Positions 11,565 to 25,278 are shown, numbered from the stretch's first letter. The stretch: 64,000 nucleotides of DNA from Marchantia polymorpha subsp. ruderalis (GCA_037833965.1 AP031358.1:18360001-18424000), one strand, 5' to 3'. Made by a program: numbers and translations. The notes: generated from the sequence alone by a model not told the origin.

Positions 11565-14500
11565 ATGTCTGGCGTGATTTTGGATCTGAACAGTCTGCCT
11601 GATGAGGGTATGCATCTTCACGTAGCTCTACCTTCGAAATGAATGAACCTCAACTTCAGCGCTTATCTTACGGGGACTAGATTGGTTTGATCCTGCGCTG
11701 ACAGTATCATATGTTTCCTTCCAATCTGGAAGTTATATGTCTATAATGCTTATGGAATATCTAAAGTCTCTTCGCAGCTTGTTCAAGTAATTTAAAGCAC
11801 TCGGTTCTAATAAAGACTCCGTGGTTGGGTGTTCCAGGTCGCCCTACCGTTGTATACGAGTATTCAGGGTTGCTTTCTAAAGATGGTATCCTGGTATCAC
11901 CTGTTGCCGTGATTCACTTACCCATAAGCTTGTGAGTACAGCTGTTAGACTTTGTATTGTATGCATTTCTCCTCTGTCACATGACTCATATGATGCATGC
12001 CATGGTGAGCTGTCACTGACGTTGTTGAGAGAAGTTTTTGTTTGACGAATATGTTCCTCGTATGTCGGTCTGCTGAATATGATTTATGGTGGGCTTCTGT
12101 GCAGGCCTAGTAATCTGAACTTTTCAGACTTCAAACCTGCTGCATATTATCCATTAGACAACTTGCCTTCTTTCGACTTACACCCGCAAAATCCGTCACC
12201 AAATGCTTCCATCCCAGATCGACGACATGAGTGGCTTAAATTCACTTCTTTCCTACATGCGAGAGACAAGGTGTCGCACCTTTTCGCCTTTAACTAATTC
12301 ATTAAAAGTTCTGTTACAATGAAAAGTATGATTAAGGTGTTGTGTTTGCTTACTTCTTTTGACGAAATTCCACCCTATAACCGCTGCGATTTGCTTGTTG
12401 CATGTCTTTCTTTTGTATATAGGTTATACCTATTATCGTCGGTGAATGGGAACTACTTATCAAACCACCCAAAGTACGTCCTACTGAGAAAAGCCCTCTC
12501 CGTGTCTGCTATCGAAAGCTTCAAAAATTTCGAGCCCCTGCATGCGAGATATCACCTACTCCATCTCCGACGGTGGCGCCTGCATGCGAGATATCACCTA
12601 CTCCATCTCCGACAGTGGCACCGGCTCCGCAGCCGGTTAGCGGTAGTGTCCATTCAATACCTGCGGCGGACGTCGGTAGGTCGAGCGCCGAAGTTCTTGA
12701 CCCACCTGGTACTGGACATGGTTTCAAACTCTTTTCTCATATTCCCACTTTCTTTCCTGTGTATTTTTGTGTACAAAGTAGAACTAAGGAGTTCACAACC
12801 TAACAATGTAAGTGAGTACGTGTAAGATGTTATCAGTCTTCTCATCATGTTGTCGTACCTCAATATGCTTGCGAAGGCATTGGAACTCAGTTTGTAGTTT
12901 ATCGGGAAACATGTTTCAGAGGACACCAAAGCCAACTAGTTTAGCGTATATCAGGTATTTTAACCGATCAGGTCCTGATAAACTATTGGCCGCATTCGTT
13001 GAGGATATGTCGAGTACGTCATTCTTTTCGGAGTTTAAGAGAGTTGGAAGACCATAGTGCAGGTATAAGAAAGTTCAACAATTGTCTGCTATGAATCTCT
13101 TTATTCAGAAGGACCTTTATAACCATCAAAGTCCATCTTTCAATGACTACAAAGGATTGCAATGTCCATTAGTACTTGTTTAAAGGTATGAAAGAGAACA
13201 CCAACCACCTCGTCGGAACAAGTCTTTTTCTTCATGAAGGCTCCTTCATAAGCTGAAATGGCCAAGAATATTCATCAATACAAAAAATGAGTTCAGCTGG
13301 AATAAACAGTATCCTCCTCACAGTCACTCTGTTAAAAATAGATAATGACTGAAGCCTTTCAGTATTTTGAGCTACCTGTCCACTTGAAGTCGTTGATAGA
13401 ATATACATCAAACGGAAGCAGAGAAGAAGCATCATGCCTTTGTCATTGTCCAGTCCAACGTCTTCACTCACGAGGTTCAACTTATAAGTGGAATTATGGT
13501 TCAGTCCAGCAATTTCCACGTACTTACATGACAGTACCGGTGTAAGAAAGAACCTTTGAAGTTAACTAAGAATAACATCTCTCCGTCCATCGTTCGTGTT
13601 CCTGTAATATTCAATTTTGTTGTAACGTACGTAGTTAAAATATCGAGTGTCACGATGATTCTACTTAGGTTCTATTAAGTTGACGGCTCCTTGTGTAGTT
13701 ATAACTGGGCGTGAGTAAATTCGTCATTTACGAGAACTCTAGATTATTGTCACTGCATAATTTAAAACGCATCTGGAGCACGCTCTGCTGACCATCTAAA
13801 TGCTGAAGTGCTGTACTCAACTAATTTCGCAGTCACGAATGAATGCTGTTCATTCATGGGGCCCGTAAGTGTGTTACATAGATCTTGAGTTTTGTATCCT
13901 TTTCTTTGGTAAGTTTTTTCCGTTCATAAGTTTGACCGTGAACCATGTGTAGAGCATGTTCTGATATCTAATTATCTGTAGAATATGATCGCATGTTGTT
14001 GCAGAGAATCTTCGAGACAATTCCAAAGAAAGACGGAGTTTAGGGCAAATGCACCCAAGCTACCTTCAAACGTTGGCGCAATTGCATGCTTCTTGGCAGT
14101 TCGGAGGTTTGGCAGAACTTGTAGATAACGCGAGGGATGCCCAAGCAACTCGGTATATTCCTTTTCTGCTTACGTCCAGTTGTTAAGGCAGCGGGAACTA
14201 ATGCCCTTGTAATCTCTGTCTCAGCATGTAGACTTGCAAAGAATTTGGTTCGAGGGTGACCCGAAATTGTATGAAGTATTGCTGATTGTGAATAGTGTTG
14301 TATGTGGTCTCTGGTTTATCCCAATATAACGTCGTTCTAAGTAGATAACTGTTTCTCATAAGTGACTTTAAGTCCACTTAATTGGCATTCTCATAGTTGA
14401 GGTCAACGAAGGTGAAACTTTTTCTCCACTCGTTGAAATGATTGATTCTATCTGTTTGTCCTTTGCAGATTAAACATTAGCATCACCACGGTTAAAATGA

Positions 14501-17500
14501 AAGGGAAATCAGATCTTATGCCACTGTTACGAATCGAGGACAATGGGAGAGGGATGAATCACGAGGAAATTGTCCGTATGCTCCAGTTTGGTCATAAGAT
14601 GGCAAATCATAAAGATCACAATCATATCGGTTACTTTGGTGTCGGATTTAAGGTACTGTGCGTGGCCTTCAGGCAGTAACTTTGGGCCTCACTCGTTCTT
14701 CGTTGAATACTCTACCATCAGCTTACACTATTCACATCGGCGGATGAAGTAACTATTGAGCAAATTATGTACATAGATCTTGCCCGCTGATGCGAGTGAC
14801 TGTCAAGATATTTACTAGGTTCCCGAGAATGAAAGGCTGGTCCTGTGTGTACGAATAGTATCTGATGGTTATACCCTATCTGATGTTTTTGCAGTCGGGA
14901 TCAATGCGACTTGGTAGGGATGTGATAATTTTGACCCAATCGAAGGATTCTCGCTCCATCGGGTTTTTGTCTACCTCGTATAACGCAGATAAGGAGGTAT
15001 TATTTCACAAGTTTTGAAATACCTTAGAGAGTTATTTCTAATTATCGTCATCTCAGTAACGTACTGAATCAAATAATCTCGGAAGTTTTGGATTGTGAAG
15101 CAAGGCTCGTTGACGGTACATATAGATTTCTCGTGCCTCCTTTCGTTCATTTCTGATACAAGGCTCAGCCACCTTTTGACTTTCGTCTGTTATGTTCCCA
15201 CTACTTGTCTTCTGAGCATCTTATACATTCTTGTAGTCGTTCTGTCCGATTGGTTAGAGAATTCAAACAACCGATTTGATCTGACTATGAGACACCGCAC
15301 GATACGAATCCGAATCACCTCATGGGTGAATTTGCATTGAAATTGAAAACGGCATCTAAACAAGGTTCTTCTGTAGACAAACTATAAACTGCAACTCTCC
15401 AGGTTTCAAGGGTCGTGTTGTGTACACGCATCTTTGTACTGACGAGAAGAAGCTCAAAAGTGATACGAGTATACCGATGGTCAGATTTGTAGATGTTCAC
15501 TGCTCAGATCAAGAGTGCCCCAGAGAGGCCCAAAGTGCGCCGTTTGCGGGAGGTTGTTTGAAGTAGGCTAGTGTGTTACTTTTGTAAGCTCATCACGACG
15601 TTAAAGAGACAAGCTGTAGAGGTAAACACGCCATGCCAGCCTGAAACATAGGCGTCCCGGCACCTCCGTATTGCTAAGTCAGATCCTTTTCCATAACACC
15701 GACTAATCTAGCGGCAGACCTCATCTTTGTTAAATACAAGTTTAACTGGAATGTAAGAGAATTCTAACAGCCTTGTTGCAAACAGTAACCAGCATCAACA
15801 TGACTAGTTGAAAGACTTGAGCACCTTCGGAAGGAAAGTGGTACAAGGCCAACCGAAGGTTTACTAATGCTAAATCCGTAATGTTTGCTGAAGTATACAA
15901 AACCAAAGGTATCTTGTAGTTTTAACTTTTGATTTAATTAGTCTATCTATGACAACAGTGTAGTGTACGTATTTTGCGTTCTTGTCGAAAAGTTTTTCTT
16001 TGTGTTTTCTTCGTTTATTGTTTATGTCTATGTTTTATTTATGTGCTTCAATACGGTACTGGATTGATGATACGTGAAATTTTTCATTCTGCTTCACGTT
16101 GTTATTCTCTTCTCGTATATTCCACCACACCTCTCTCTACCCATCTTTCTGTCAAGGATTGTTCAGGTGTTCATGAGACGTGCATACCGAACTACATTAT
16201 CGCTAACAAGATTTGACTCATTGTTACTCAATTGATACTTTTATAACTGGCTGAACACCTTGGATACAATATATCTATGTCGCGCAAACATTTAAGTTCA
16301 CAAGCGAATCCTGATGTCAGACAATTTAGATGTCGATGGTATCTTGTCCGTCAGATGACATTTATGGTGCTGTGCTTGAAGAGTCGTCAAACACCTCATC
16401 TTTTCAAACATCATTTTCGATTTTTGCTCAGATGACCAGTATTCGCAGTGCAATAATATAGTACTAAAACCAGTAACTTTTTTATGTAGATTTTGGAGGT
16501 ACCCATCGTCACATATCGAAAGGTTCACGGAATTATGGAGATGGATTTAAGTGTACAAACCGAGGAGCAAGGGCAGGCTTGTCTTCAGGCTGTGAAAACT
16601 TTTTCGCCATTTAACGAATTTGAAATTGGTTCTTTCTTTGACAAAATTGGGGAAGGCAAGGGTAACGGCACATACATTTTGATCTATAATCTGGATCGGT
16701 GGGGAAAGGAATATGCATTACAGTGGGATGATGAAGATCCGACGAAATATCATACACGCCGTGATAGAGATATAACAATACGTTCAAAACGTGTACGAGC
16801 CAGACCGAGTCAAACCAGCAAGGAGGTGGGCTATTTCACTCCTTTTCTGATACAATAGTTTTGGCTCGAAGGGATGGAATATAAGGCGAATTTTGCTCAG
16901 ATTAAGGTCAACCGGAATCTGCGATCTCTTCCATGCACAGATGCTTCCTCTCACCTTCTCTTTATATGGGTTTGCGTCTTTTAGATATGTCAAGGCTAGA
17001 CGGATATGTTACGCAAACGAAATGTCCCGCTAAAATATGACGGTTTAATTGCATTCCCAGATCCCCTTGGATTATTCTCTTCGTTCTTATCTGGAGGTTT
17101 TGTTCCTGGATCCACGAATGATCATAAGGATACAAGGATCAAAGGTAAGTCTCTGCATGTTTCTTTTGCACTCGTTTGATTTCTTTTTTAGGTTAAAATT
17201 GTTGCACTTCAACAGTGAGAAACCGGCAATGCGTTAAACGTGAAGAACATAAAGATATTGTCTTTCTTTATATGCTTTATCAAAGTGCCGTAGGTCAGTT
17301 AGGTTTTCAGTAAGGCTTTTACACAGGTTTGCGTTGTATGACTTCTCATCTTTTCGGCAAGCTCTGCATTATATTTGGGAGTTTTCCTCCCTTTATGGTC
17401 TAAGTTGTGTCATTCACATATTGGGAAGGTCATAGTCCTGTTGTCCTTTCCAGTCTCTATTTTCGTCGTTGGCTTTCTGAGATTCAAATATATATTTTTG

Positions 17501-19832
17501 GGGTAATGGTCAAATCGACTGATAGACTGTTTATGTTGCTGGATCTACCCAACAAGTTTCTGTTATTCTGAGAAGCTGCTCACTTAAAAGTTGACTTGGC
17601 ATGACTTGACACTGTCACCCAACTTCTCACATGCATCTATGTGTGAGGCAGGTTAAGACTACGAGACTTGCTCAATCTTTGAACAAAACGTACAGAAGAA
17701 AGGGCAATGTTTGTGGTAAAGTCATAGAGCTTACTTTGGGACGGTCCTCAGTTGAATATAATAGAGGGAACTGCGGCATTTTTCTGTATTGGCATGGACG
17801 CTTGATCGAGGTAAACATTCAACTTGTCTTCAAATACCTTTGTTATACTAGTTATCAACTCCGATGCTCGAAGTGATGTAGAAAGCGTCAATCATTCAAT
17901 TGACTTCGCAGATGTTTGAATTCCACATATACATGTCTAAGATGTGGATATAGTTAAAAGACTTCTTTAGAATCTAGCCAAATCGATTTAAACAAGTGCG
18001 AGCATGTACTTTATATGTTTGAAATGTACAGCAGTAATTACCGGTCATGCGAATGTGTCGATAGATTCGTGGTTCATGTCGATTGCTTTTGGTTTACTTA
18101 GATCTTCCGCCCTTGTATGGCCGTCATTGATTGCAGGCTTATAAGAGGGTTGGCGGAATGGTTCACAGTGCCGACGTAGGTCGTGGAGTGATTGGAGTGA
18201 TAGACGTCACCACACTGATGGTAAGACTTTTGTATGACAAGCAGATTGAATTTTCGTGATACATGCAATGCAGCGGCATCTACATATATATACAGGCTAC
18301 ATACATAATACATACTTACATGAATTCTCTGCGAACTCATATTCCAGCATTTCCCTTGATTTATTGGTTTTCATTATCTTTTTTGTCCCTGTGCAGGAAG
18401 ATGATCATGGAACTAAAGTTTTAAACACCAAGCAGTCATTTGAAGATTGTGAAGAGTATGCCATATTAGAGAAGTGGCTTGGGGATATTTTTAACGATTA
18501 TTGGTACCGCTATTTTGATAACTTGGAAGTGGTAAATACACCTGCCTTAAACCAGGAAATTCATTACAGTTTGTAGGTTCAGAAAATGTTCATGAGCATA
18601 ACCAGTGTGATTGAGAAGCTGTTTTATTGAATTAAAGAACTGCGTTGGGTATCATCAAACTCAGTTCTTTCATGCAAGTCGGTTCACACAGCATAAGCTT
18701 CCGTATAATTATTGAATGTGATGTCCTTCAATAGATACTGTCATATTCTGGCCAGAGAGGTCATTTAAGATTACTCTAATATTATCATTGGAGTGCAGGT
18801 CAGTGAGACGAATGACGGTCAAGCTCATTTCGAGCCTGATCGAGAATGGGTTCAATGTGATAAGTGTCGGAAGTGGAGGAAACTCCCTGGAGGTGTTCAC
18901 ACTAGTGACCTGCCTGAAGAATGGTAAGGGGATAGTTTGTTTGACAGTATGGTTATGTTTTCCATTTTTTACATGAAATGTAATCATCTCCTTGCCGAAT
19001 GCACCTATTATAATAACAGAATATATGATCATGGTGTCCTTGCAAGGTATTGTGAGAATGTCCTTGTTACAAGTCCGTCAAATGCTGTTTAGACAAATCG
19101 ATGACGTGTAGAGCTTTTCTTTCATATGTTTGGGGAGGCCTAATTTTTTGTTCTATTGGTCAGGTTTTGTTACATGAAGCCCTACGCCAAAACTTGTAGT
19201 GAGCCAGAGGAACAGGCAGAGAACGATATTGTCACAGTTGGTGTAAATCGAACAAACGTGCCCACACCGCCTGTGAATCGAACAAGCGTGCCCTCACCTC
19301 CTATTAATCGAACCAGCGTGCCCACACTTGTTGTGGAATCAACGAGCAATCCCACCACGTCTTCGCGGATTTTTCCAAAATGTATGCACCATAATTAACA
19401 AGTCCAAGATGTGTACAATGTGAAGGTTTTCTTTGATGAGTTCTTTCTGGTTGGGCCGTGCGTTCATTGAACTCTTTGATGCAGAGTGACCTGATTTGTA
19501 CACTTGTGTGGTATATCACCAATATATTACACGTGGAAGCCGAGCTGGTCGACGTTCATAATTGCAAATGATTAGTATGGGATCTTTCATTTTACTGGAG
19601 GTCAGCTAACTATATGTCATTTTGTTCGTGTTTAACTTGAGCAGCGGAGCCAGATGTTGAAGATGACGACCTTTCAACTCCAATTGGAACTCTTTTCAAG
19701 CGACAAGCTAGAAGATCTGTAGTAGGTGTTGCAGCAACAACGCAGGTACCTGCTGTACGAGCTCCAGAATCTCCTTCTCCAAAGCAGGGTAATATGTCAC
19801 CAATCAGGAAGAGGTTAAGGAAAAGAAAGTGA
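11565..19832 (+). CDS. MORC-type GHKL ATPase with CW zinc finger
   Basis: Exons: 11565-11607, 11838-11931, 12105-12270, 12423-12720, 14005-14152, 14469-14652, 14895-14996, 16490-16825, 17061-17144, 17652-17810, 18137-18220, 18397-18531, 18799-18923, 19164-19381, 19645-19832; all phases agree, giving 787 aa. The GHKL ATPase shows motif [11 protein letters not shown] (E238, N242), DNGRGM (274-279) and GYFGVGFK (304-311). The S5-like part includes [11 protein letters not shown] and [20 protein letters not shown]. The CW finger has C631, C634, C655, C664 and W628, W637, W653. The tail is Pro/Ser-rich with the basic end RKRLRKRK, a likely nuclear signal. MORC proteins are ATP-driven clamps that compact chromatin; CW domains bind histone H3 tails. 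About 200 N-terminal residues precede the ATPase; I do not recognise them. Exon 4 could instead end at 12708 (donor GTACTG rather than GTTTCA). Introns at 12721-14004 and 14997-16489 are long. Confidence 0.93.
12537..12620 (+). repeat. In-frame 42-bp tandem duplication in MORC exon 4
   Basis: Two adjacent 42-bp units (12537-12578 and 12579-12620) each encode [14 protein letters not shown]. They differ at two third-codon positions (ACG/ACA and GCG/GCA), both silent. The duplicated segment lies in a Pro/Ser/Thr-rich linker before the ATPase. Confidence 0.95.
19243..19332 (+). repeat. Three 30-bp repeats encoding a 10-residue motif in MORC
   Basis: Units 19243-19272, 19273-19302 and 19303-19332 encode [20 protein letters not shown] and [10 protein letters not shown], just after the CW finger. 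They form a flexible linker of diverged repeats. Confidence 0.85.
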
Positions 19833-21850
19833 TTTGTTTATTGAGGCTACCAAATTGCTGTAAGATTCCAAGTCCCATCAGAGCGTTGACCACACCAGAT
19901 CGGCAGCTTGTAAGTAAGGATGAGTGTAATTGTCATCAGTGTCACTGTGACATCAGGGTTGTACACCTGCGGGGCTGTAAACACTATCCTGTGCTCAACT
20001 TTTCTTTCTGGCGCCACCTTATCAACGTGTGCACCCACACTTGTAAAACCTGGGGAGCTCACCGGGTACACGCTCGGGACTGTTCACCTGTCCTAAACGG
20101 GGCTTTAATGACCAGATCATGTGCTGTCCTCATATATTAAGAGCGTAATTGCAACCAGGTTCGATCTCGGTATCAAATTATGTTGCATGTAGGAGGTCTT
20201 GTTCGCTGTCTTAATTCTCTTACGGTGGTTGTTACTGAAGTCCAGTTTGGATACTATCATTTGGCACACTGAGGAGAGCACTGTACATATAGCATTCTTG
20301 CCACTCAAATCAGAATGGCCCGAATAGTCACAGAAGCAGCCCTCGCTGCGTGCTTACTCCAATGTAAACCGAGTTGAGTTCCAGATAACAGTACATGTAG
20401 GTTCAGGAGATGCACTGGGTGGTGGAATCCACCCCCTCGACAGAAGAGATCTTTTTGTAGCCAAGTTCATTTGGAACTTGGATTTCAACCTGTTAGTCTG
20501 GCCAAGGGTGACATACATGGTCACGATGTTTCTCATTTGGGTATGAGCCACCCTATGTAAGTATATCTGGCTGACAGTATAAAGTTTGAAATTTCTTCAA
20601 GGATTTGTTGACTCACGGTTTCGACTTTCAGATTTTCTGCTTTGAGGTCTGCTTTGTAGAAACGTAAGTTATCACTGTAGGTTTCACGACGTTCTTCATG
20701 CATACGGAGACCACAGTACTAAGCCCTATTTCCACCAGGTAAACGAACGAGTCTGTCAGGGATACCATGTGAAAGTAGTGAACCATCATTGCTATCCTAT
20801 TATTTCTTAAATTAACAGCAACCAATAGCACCACAATGGGAAATATGGTACATTTTCAGATTTATCAAATTAGTCTAGCTTAGATACAACATGACCATAA
20901 GAGCACTCGAGGAATCATCTTTCTTATGTTTAGTATCGATCCAGTAACATTATTGATTGTTAAAAATATTGTTGTATGAAAAATATATTATTTGAAGGTC
21001 ATGAACACATATCTTAGTCAATCAGATTGTAACTTTTTTAACCCAGTCATTAACATGTCGAACTCTATGGTTCATGTAAGGTTCAGGTGCTGTACAACAA
21101 TTTACTTCCAATTTCCGTCAGTATCCAGAACGTTAGATGAATCTTCTGAAACGCGAAATTCTGATAAGTCGAAATCATTGATTAAATCTCAAGTGTCTTG
21201 ACTGCCTCGAAATGTAACACGCCAGGAAGTATATAGTTTATGTGAGATCGGAACATCTCCAAAAACTGAAGATGTTCCGATCATCGTCAATCCACGAAGC
21301 TGATAATCAAGCGAATATCAAGTTTACAATAATCACACGTTTCTCTACAAACATCGGTTGATTTTCTTGCTTTTATTTTCAATCCAACCCAGTTATATAC
21401 TATCATTCTGCCTTATCAGTTAATCATCGCGATTTTCTGAATTAAGTTCTCATTTGGTTCAGTTGTTATGTGCAGACCAGTGTGATTCTAACACGATACT
21501 TTTTTCAACATTCTTTTTAATAAGCACGTACTCGAAGGAAAGATCATTACATACTCCGAATAAATAAACGTAACCCAGATGCGTTCATTCAGACGCGCCC
21601 AATGAAAAACCTAACGAACTCTACAGTCACCCTGTAACAGGTTTTGATCCAAAAATGCACGAGGTAATTAGAGAAGATGAGCATCTACCCTTGCGAACTT
21701 CATTATAGAAATTTGACGAAAAAAATCAAGGTACAATCAATAACTTGATTCTTACATACCTAAACAGGTTGTGTTAAACCCATACAGCTGGGAAAAAATC
21801 AACTCAAAATTAAAAGAGTGTCACTAAAAATATATAATCGTAAATGAATG
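19833..21850. other. 3' flank of the MORC gene, no further gene recognised
   Basis: Probably contains the 3' UTR, though no clear polyadenylation signal could be fixed. Short open frames on both strands look random. A 13-bp perfect hairpin lies at 21246-21282. Confidence 0.5.
21246..21282. repeat. 13-bp perfect inverted repeat with an 11-nt loop
   Basis: Arm GATCGGAACATCT (21246-21258) is matched by its exact reverse complement at 21270-21282. No T-run follows, so it is not an obvious terminator. Confidence 0.85.
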
Positions 21851-24780
21851 ACCTTTAAAGTTGATTTTGAATACGTACTGAGTATTTCATGTTGATATAA
21901 ATATATATATATATATATATTTTAATTATAAGCAAGTGATATACAATGATCCATACTTCCACTTCTATCCAAATATCTATCACTGAAATCTTGATACAAA
22001 TATGCTAAATCATCTTATTAAAGGTCAATCTGAAGTTGATGATATCTTAAATTGTGTTAAAATTAAAATAAAATGACACCAACTAATACATAATGGGAAA
22101 GTCCTCATTTAACATATATGTATCTATAGATTCATTGTTATGATTCTCATTTATCAACTTTTCAAAGAATAATTTTGGATATTTTTTAATGAAAATCAAC
22201 CTGTATTTCATACTTATTTAAAATTATGGTTGAATTAGTCTTATTTTCAACCGGGAGTAAATTTTCTCAGTTTTGTCTAAATAATCATGTAGAAAGTTAT
22301 TTTGTAAATGATAATTTTATATAGATTACATATGCGCAGTCATGGTTATATAAATCGGTCCCTTTAATTACCTAAATTAATTTAATTCAGTCGCGTCAAA
22401 AAATATATATATATATGCGCTTTGGTGCTAAAAGTGGTATTGAGTGCACTTGATAGTGAGAGAGTGGTTAGGAGTTAGAGGGAGAGAGAATAATCATCAC
22501 GCGGAACTTGTAGTGGGACTGCGAGGTTTGTGGGTGAATGAAATTTTAATTTACTAATTTTGAAATACAACTCGGTGAACTACGAGACTGACGTGGTGAA
22601 TGGCTGAAATTTCACACGCTCCAATTTTAAGCCAATTACAAATTGGATGCTACGTTTAATTTAGGCGCTAGAGGGAGCGCTGCTTTAGATAATCTATGCG
22701 CCTTGTTATAAGATAGTCTAAAATAACCATGCCTTCATACATGTATGTTGAATTCTACTATTTAGTTATTTCATTCTAGATAATCAATTAATCCTATTAT
22801 GATAATCTTGTTTAAGATCAAAAATTTGACATACAACCATTATTTGCAAGTTTACATTCTATCATATTAATCCGATATACACAATTTACTTAAGACGTAG
22901 ATTACATGCATATACGTTCAATACTTTGATTAATATTTTATGATTATAATAAATATATTTTTAAGTATTCTATTATTATAAATTATACATTAAAATCTTT
23001 AGAAGACAATGAATGTGTCTCGTTCATATATATATATAATGAAATTTATTCCAAAAACTATGTATATATGCACAAATTTGTGGCATTCATATGACACATA
23101 TATGATTATGATTGTACAAAAGTTATCAAGATTTTTGTACAATCATAATCATATAACTTCATATTTTAAAAAAAGGATTATAAAAAAATGTTCAAAATGA
23201 TTTGTAACATTGTGTACAGGAACTTATATAAAGTACATATGTAATATGTTGATGTCAACTCAAATGTATTGAATTTAAAAACTAAGTTTGATAAAAAAAA
23301 TTATACATTTTGAAAATAATTCAATTTAATGTGACACATCTGAAATAATCTAAGACACATTGAAGTTTTCCCATGCCGAAGATAGCAAAAATTCATTATG
23401 AGCAAAATTATTGATAAATATTTCAAACCTACAATGTAATTAGCATATGATTATATTTAGATATCGTTTATTTAACAATAAATAGTGATGTCTTTGACTT
23501 ACAAATTCAGCTTAAACATAAGGTTGACATTATTTTCATATCTTCATGTATAATCTGAAGTCTATAATGACTAATTATAAATGATGTGTACAAAGTATGG
23601 ATTTTGTGTGATTCTAACTAATCAATTATTCATGTCAATAAGATATTGACATAAATATTAAAAAATAATGCTGTGATAGATATGTATTATCATTACTAAC
23701 AACTAGCACACACACACAATCTCTATATATAAATAAAAAATATATCTATATAACACATCATAGTTTATGTTTTACACTTTCTAAAAATTATATCCCAAAT
23801 ACCATTTTGTGTATATTGTACATGTTAATGTGTCAAAATTTTAAGATTTTTTTTAAATTCTTAAAATTTTCAATGAACTAAAAGTTAATAAATTATTTTC
23901 ATACATATTTGATTATGAATAGTAAATTTTGATTACATTTAATCAAAAAATGAAAATATTTACATGTTTCTAAAGTTGTTCACTGTTTATAATTTTTAAT
24001 AAAATTTTTTGTATTAACATAGATCAATAAAGGATATATATATATGTTGATAAATATCATGCTTTTGTTAACAAGAATTAAAGATGAAGATGAATTATAG
24101 TCAACTTTTTTTTTCAATGTACGTTTTATTCAAATGCTAAGTATTGTTTAACTTGCCACATGCTAAAGTAATAATGTTGGTATTGATTAACATCATTTTA
24201 GAGTTTGTTTTGTAATCACTTTCAATTTTTGTTTGTTATGCCTAATTGTACTTCATTACGATAATTTAAATGTATATCATGCTCAAAATTCATTTAAAAC
24301 GGTATATCTTCAATTCTGATAATAAAAGTTGATGCTTGTTGAATCTCCTGAAATAAAAAGATTAACACATGCAATTTTTATTTTAAAATTATATAAACTA
24401 CAAGTTTTAAGAAATTCTGTTATTTTTCTATGTTAAACAGTCATAATATGAAAATAAAATTTGATGGATTTAATAACATATTCTTTAAATTTTAAAACAT
24501 ATCAAGAAGTATCAAATTACAAAACAGTTTGCTTCTTTTAATAGACATGAGAGCTTCATAAAAAAAATAGATAACTTTGTGACTTAAAATTAGGATATAT
24601 TATTATAATATTTCAATGAATTGAAAAAATTAACTAGATTGATTTATGTTACAATTATTATAGATTTTCTCTGCCTCACAAAAGTATATTAGAAAAATAA
24701 ATCCTTCTCTTTAACTCTATAATGAATTTACTTACAATTTTTCCTAGTACCGAGGAGTCTGCTCCAGTTTTGGAAATTTT
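21851..24780. other. Very AT-rich intergenic desert
   Basis: Mostly A/T with short TA tracts, for example at 21900-21920 and 22400-22415. No frame resembles a protein. Old, saturated transposon sequence is likely but no domain survives. A less AT-rich island lies at about 22320-22720. Confidence 0.6.
23100..23154. repeat. 22-bp perfect inverted repeat with an 11-nt loop
   Basis: Arms 23100-23121 and 23133-23154 are exact reverse complements (ATATGATTATGATTG...), with loop 23122-23132. It lies in AT-rich DNA, but perfect 22-bp pairing after such drift is notable. It could be a small palindromic transposon remnant. Confidence 0.9.
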
Positions 24781-24959
24781 GTAATCCCCATTATATTGAT
24801 GGACGAACCGGGAAAATCTCAAACCCCGTTTTGTCACTTCTGGAGACGAAACAGATCGTGGCGGACCAAGTTGAAACCCCCTCATATTTCTTTAGTAGAA
24901 CAAAACTCAAAGCTCAGGGTAGTAGGTTTCACACATGCCTCCAACCGTGATAAAATAAA

Positions 24960-25278
24960 TCCACATTTCTGGAGCGTGCTGCCAAGTTGGCCAAGGGCGA
25001 AGGCAGTTTAGAAGACGCGACACGTGGCGGGGCTCTTCGAGCAGATGGCTTCGAGCTCAAGGCTCATTTCGAAGGGAAGCAGAATTGGGCCCGCGGCGGA
25101 AGGGTCGGACCCTCGAGAGCGCCAAAGAAAGCCAAAGCCAAAGCGAAAGCGAAGGGGACGACAACGAGGAGGAGGAGGAGGACGAGGCGAGAACTGAAGA
25201 GTTTCATCGCGGAGGGTTGGAATCGGGCTTCTTGCGCTCGCGCTCGCGCAATTGGATCGAGAAGATCGGCATTCGAAG
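24960..25278 (+). promoter_or_regulatory. GC-rich promoter / 5' UTR of the PI31 gene
   Basis: Composition switches from AT-rich to GC-rich near 24970. Purine runs at about 25125-25190 (AAAG and GAGGAG types) precede the start codon. No TATA box is clear. Open frames here on both strands are composition artefacts. Confidence 0.45.

Noticed and set aside
20150..20180. GGTTCGATCTC, a tRNA B-box-like sequence
   Set aside because: No acceptor, D or anticodon stem can be built around it.
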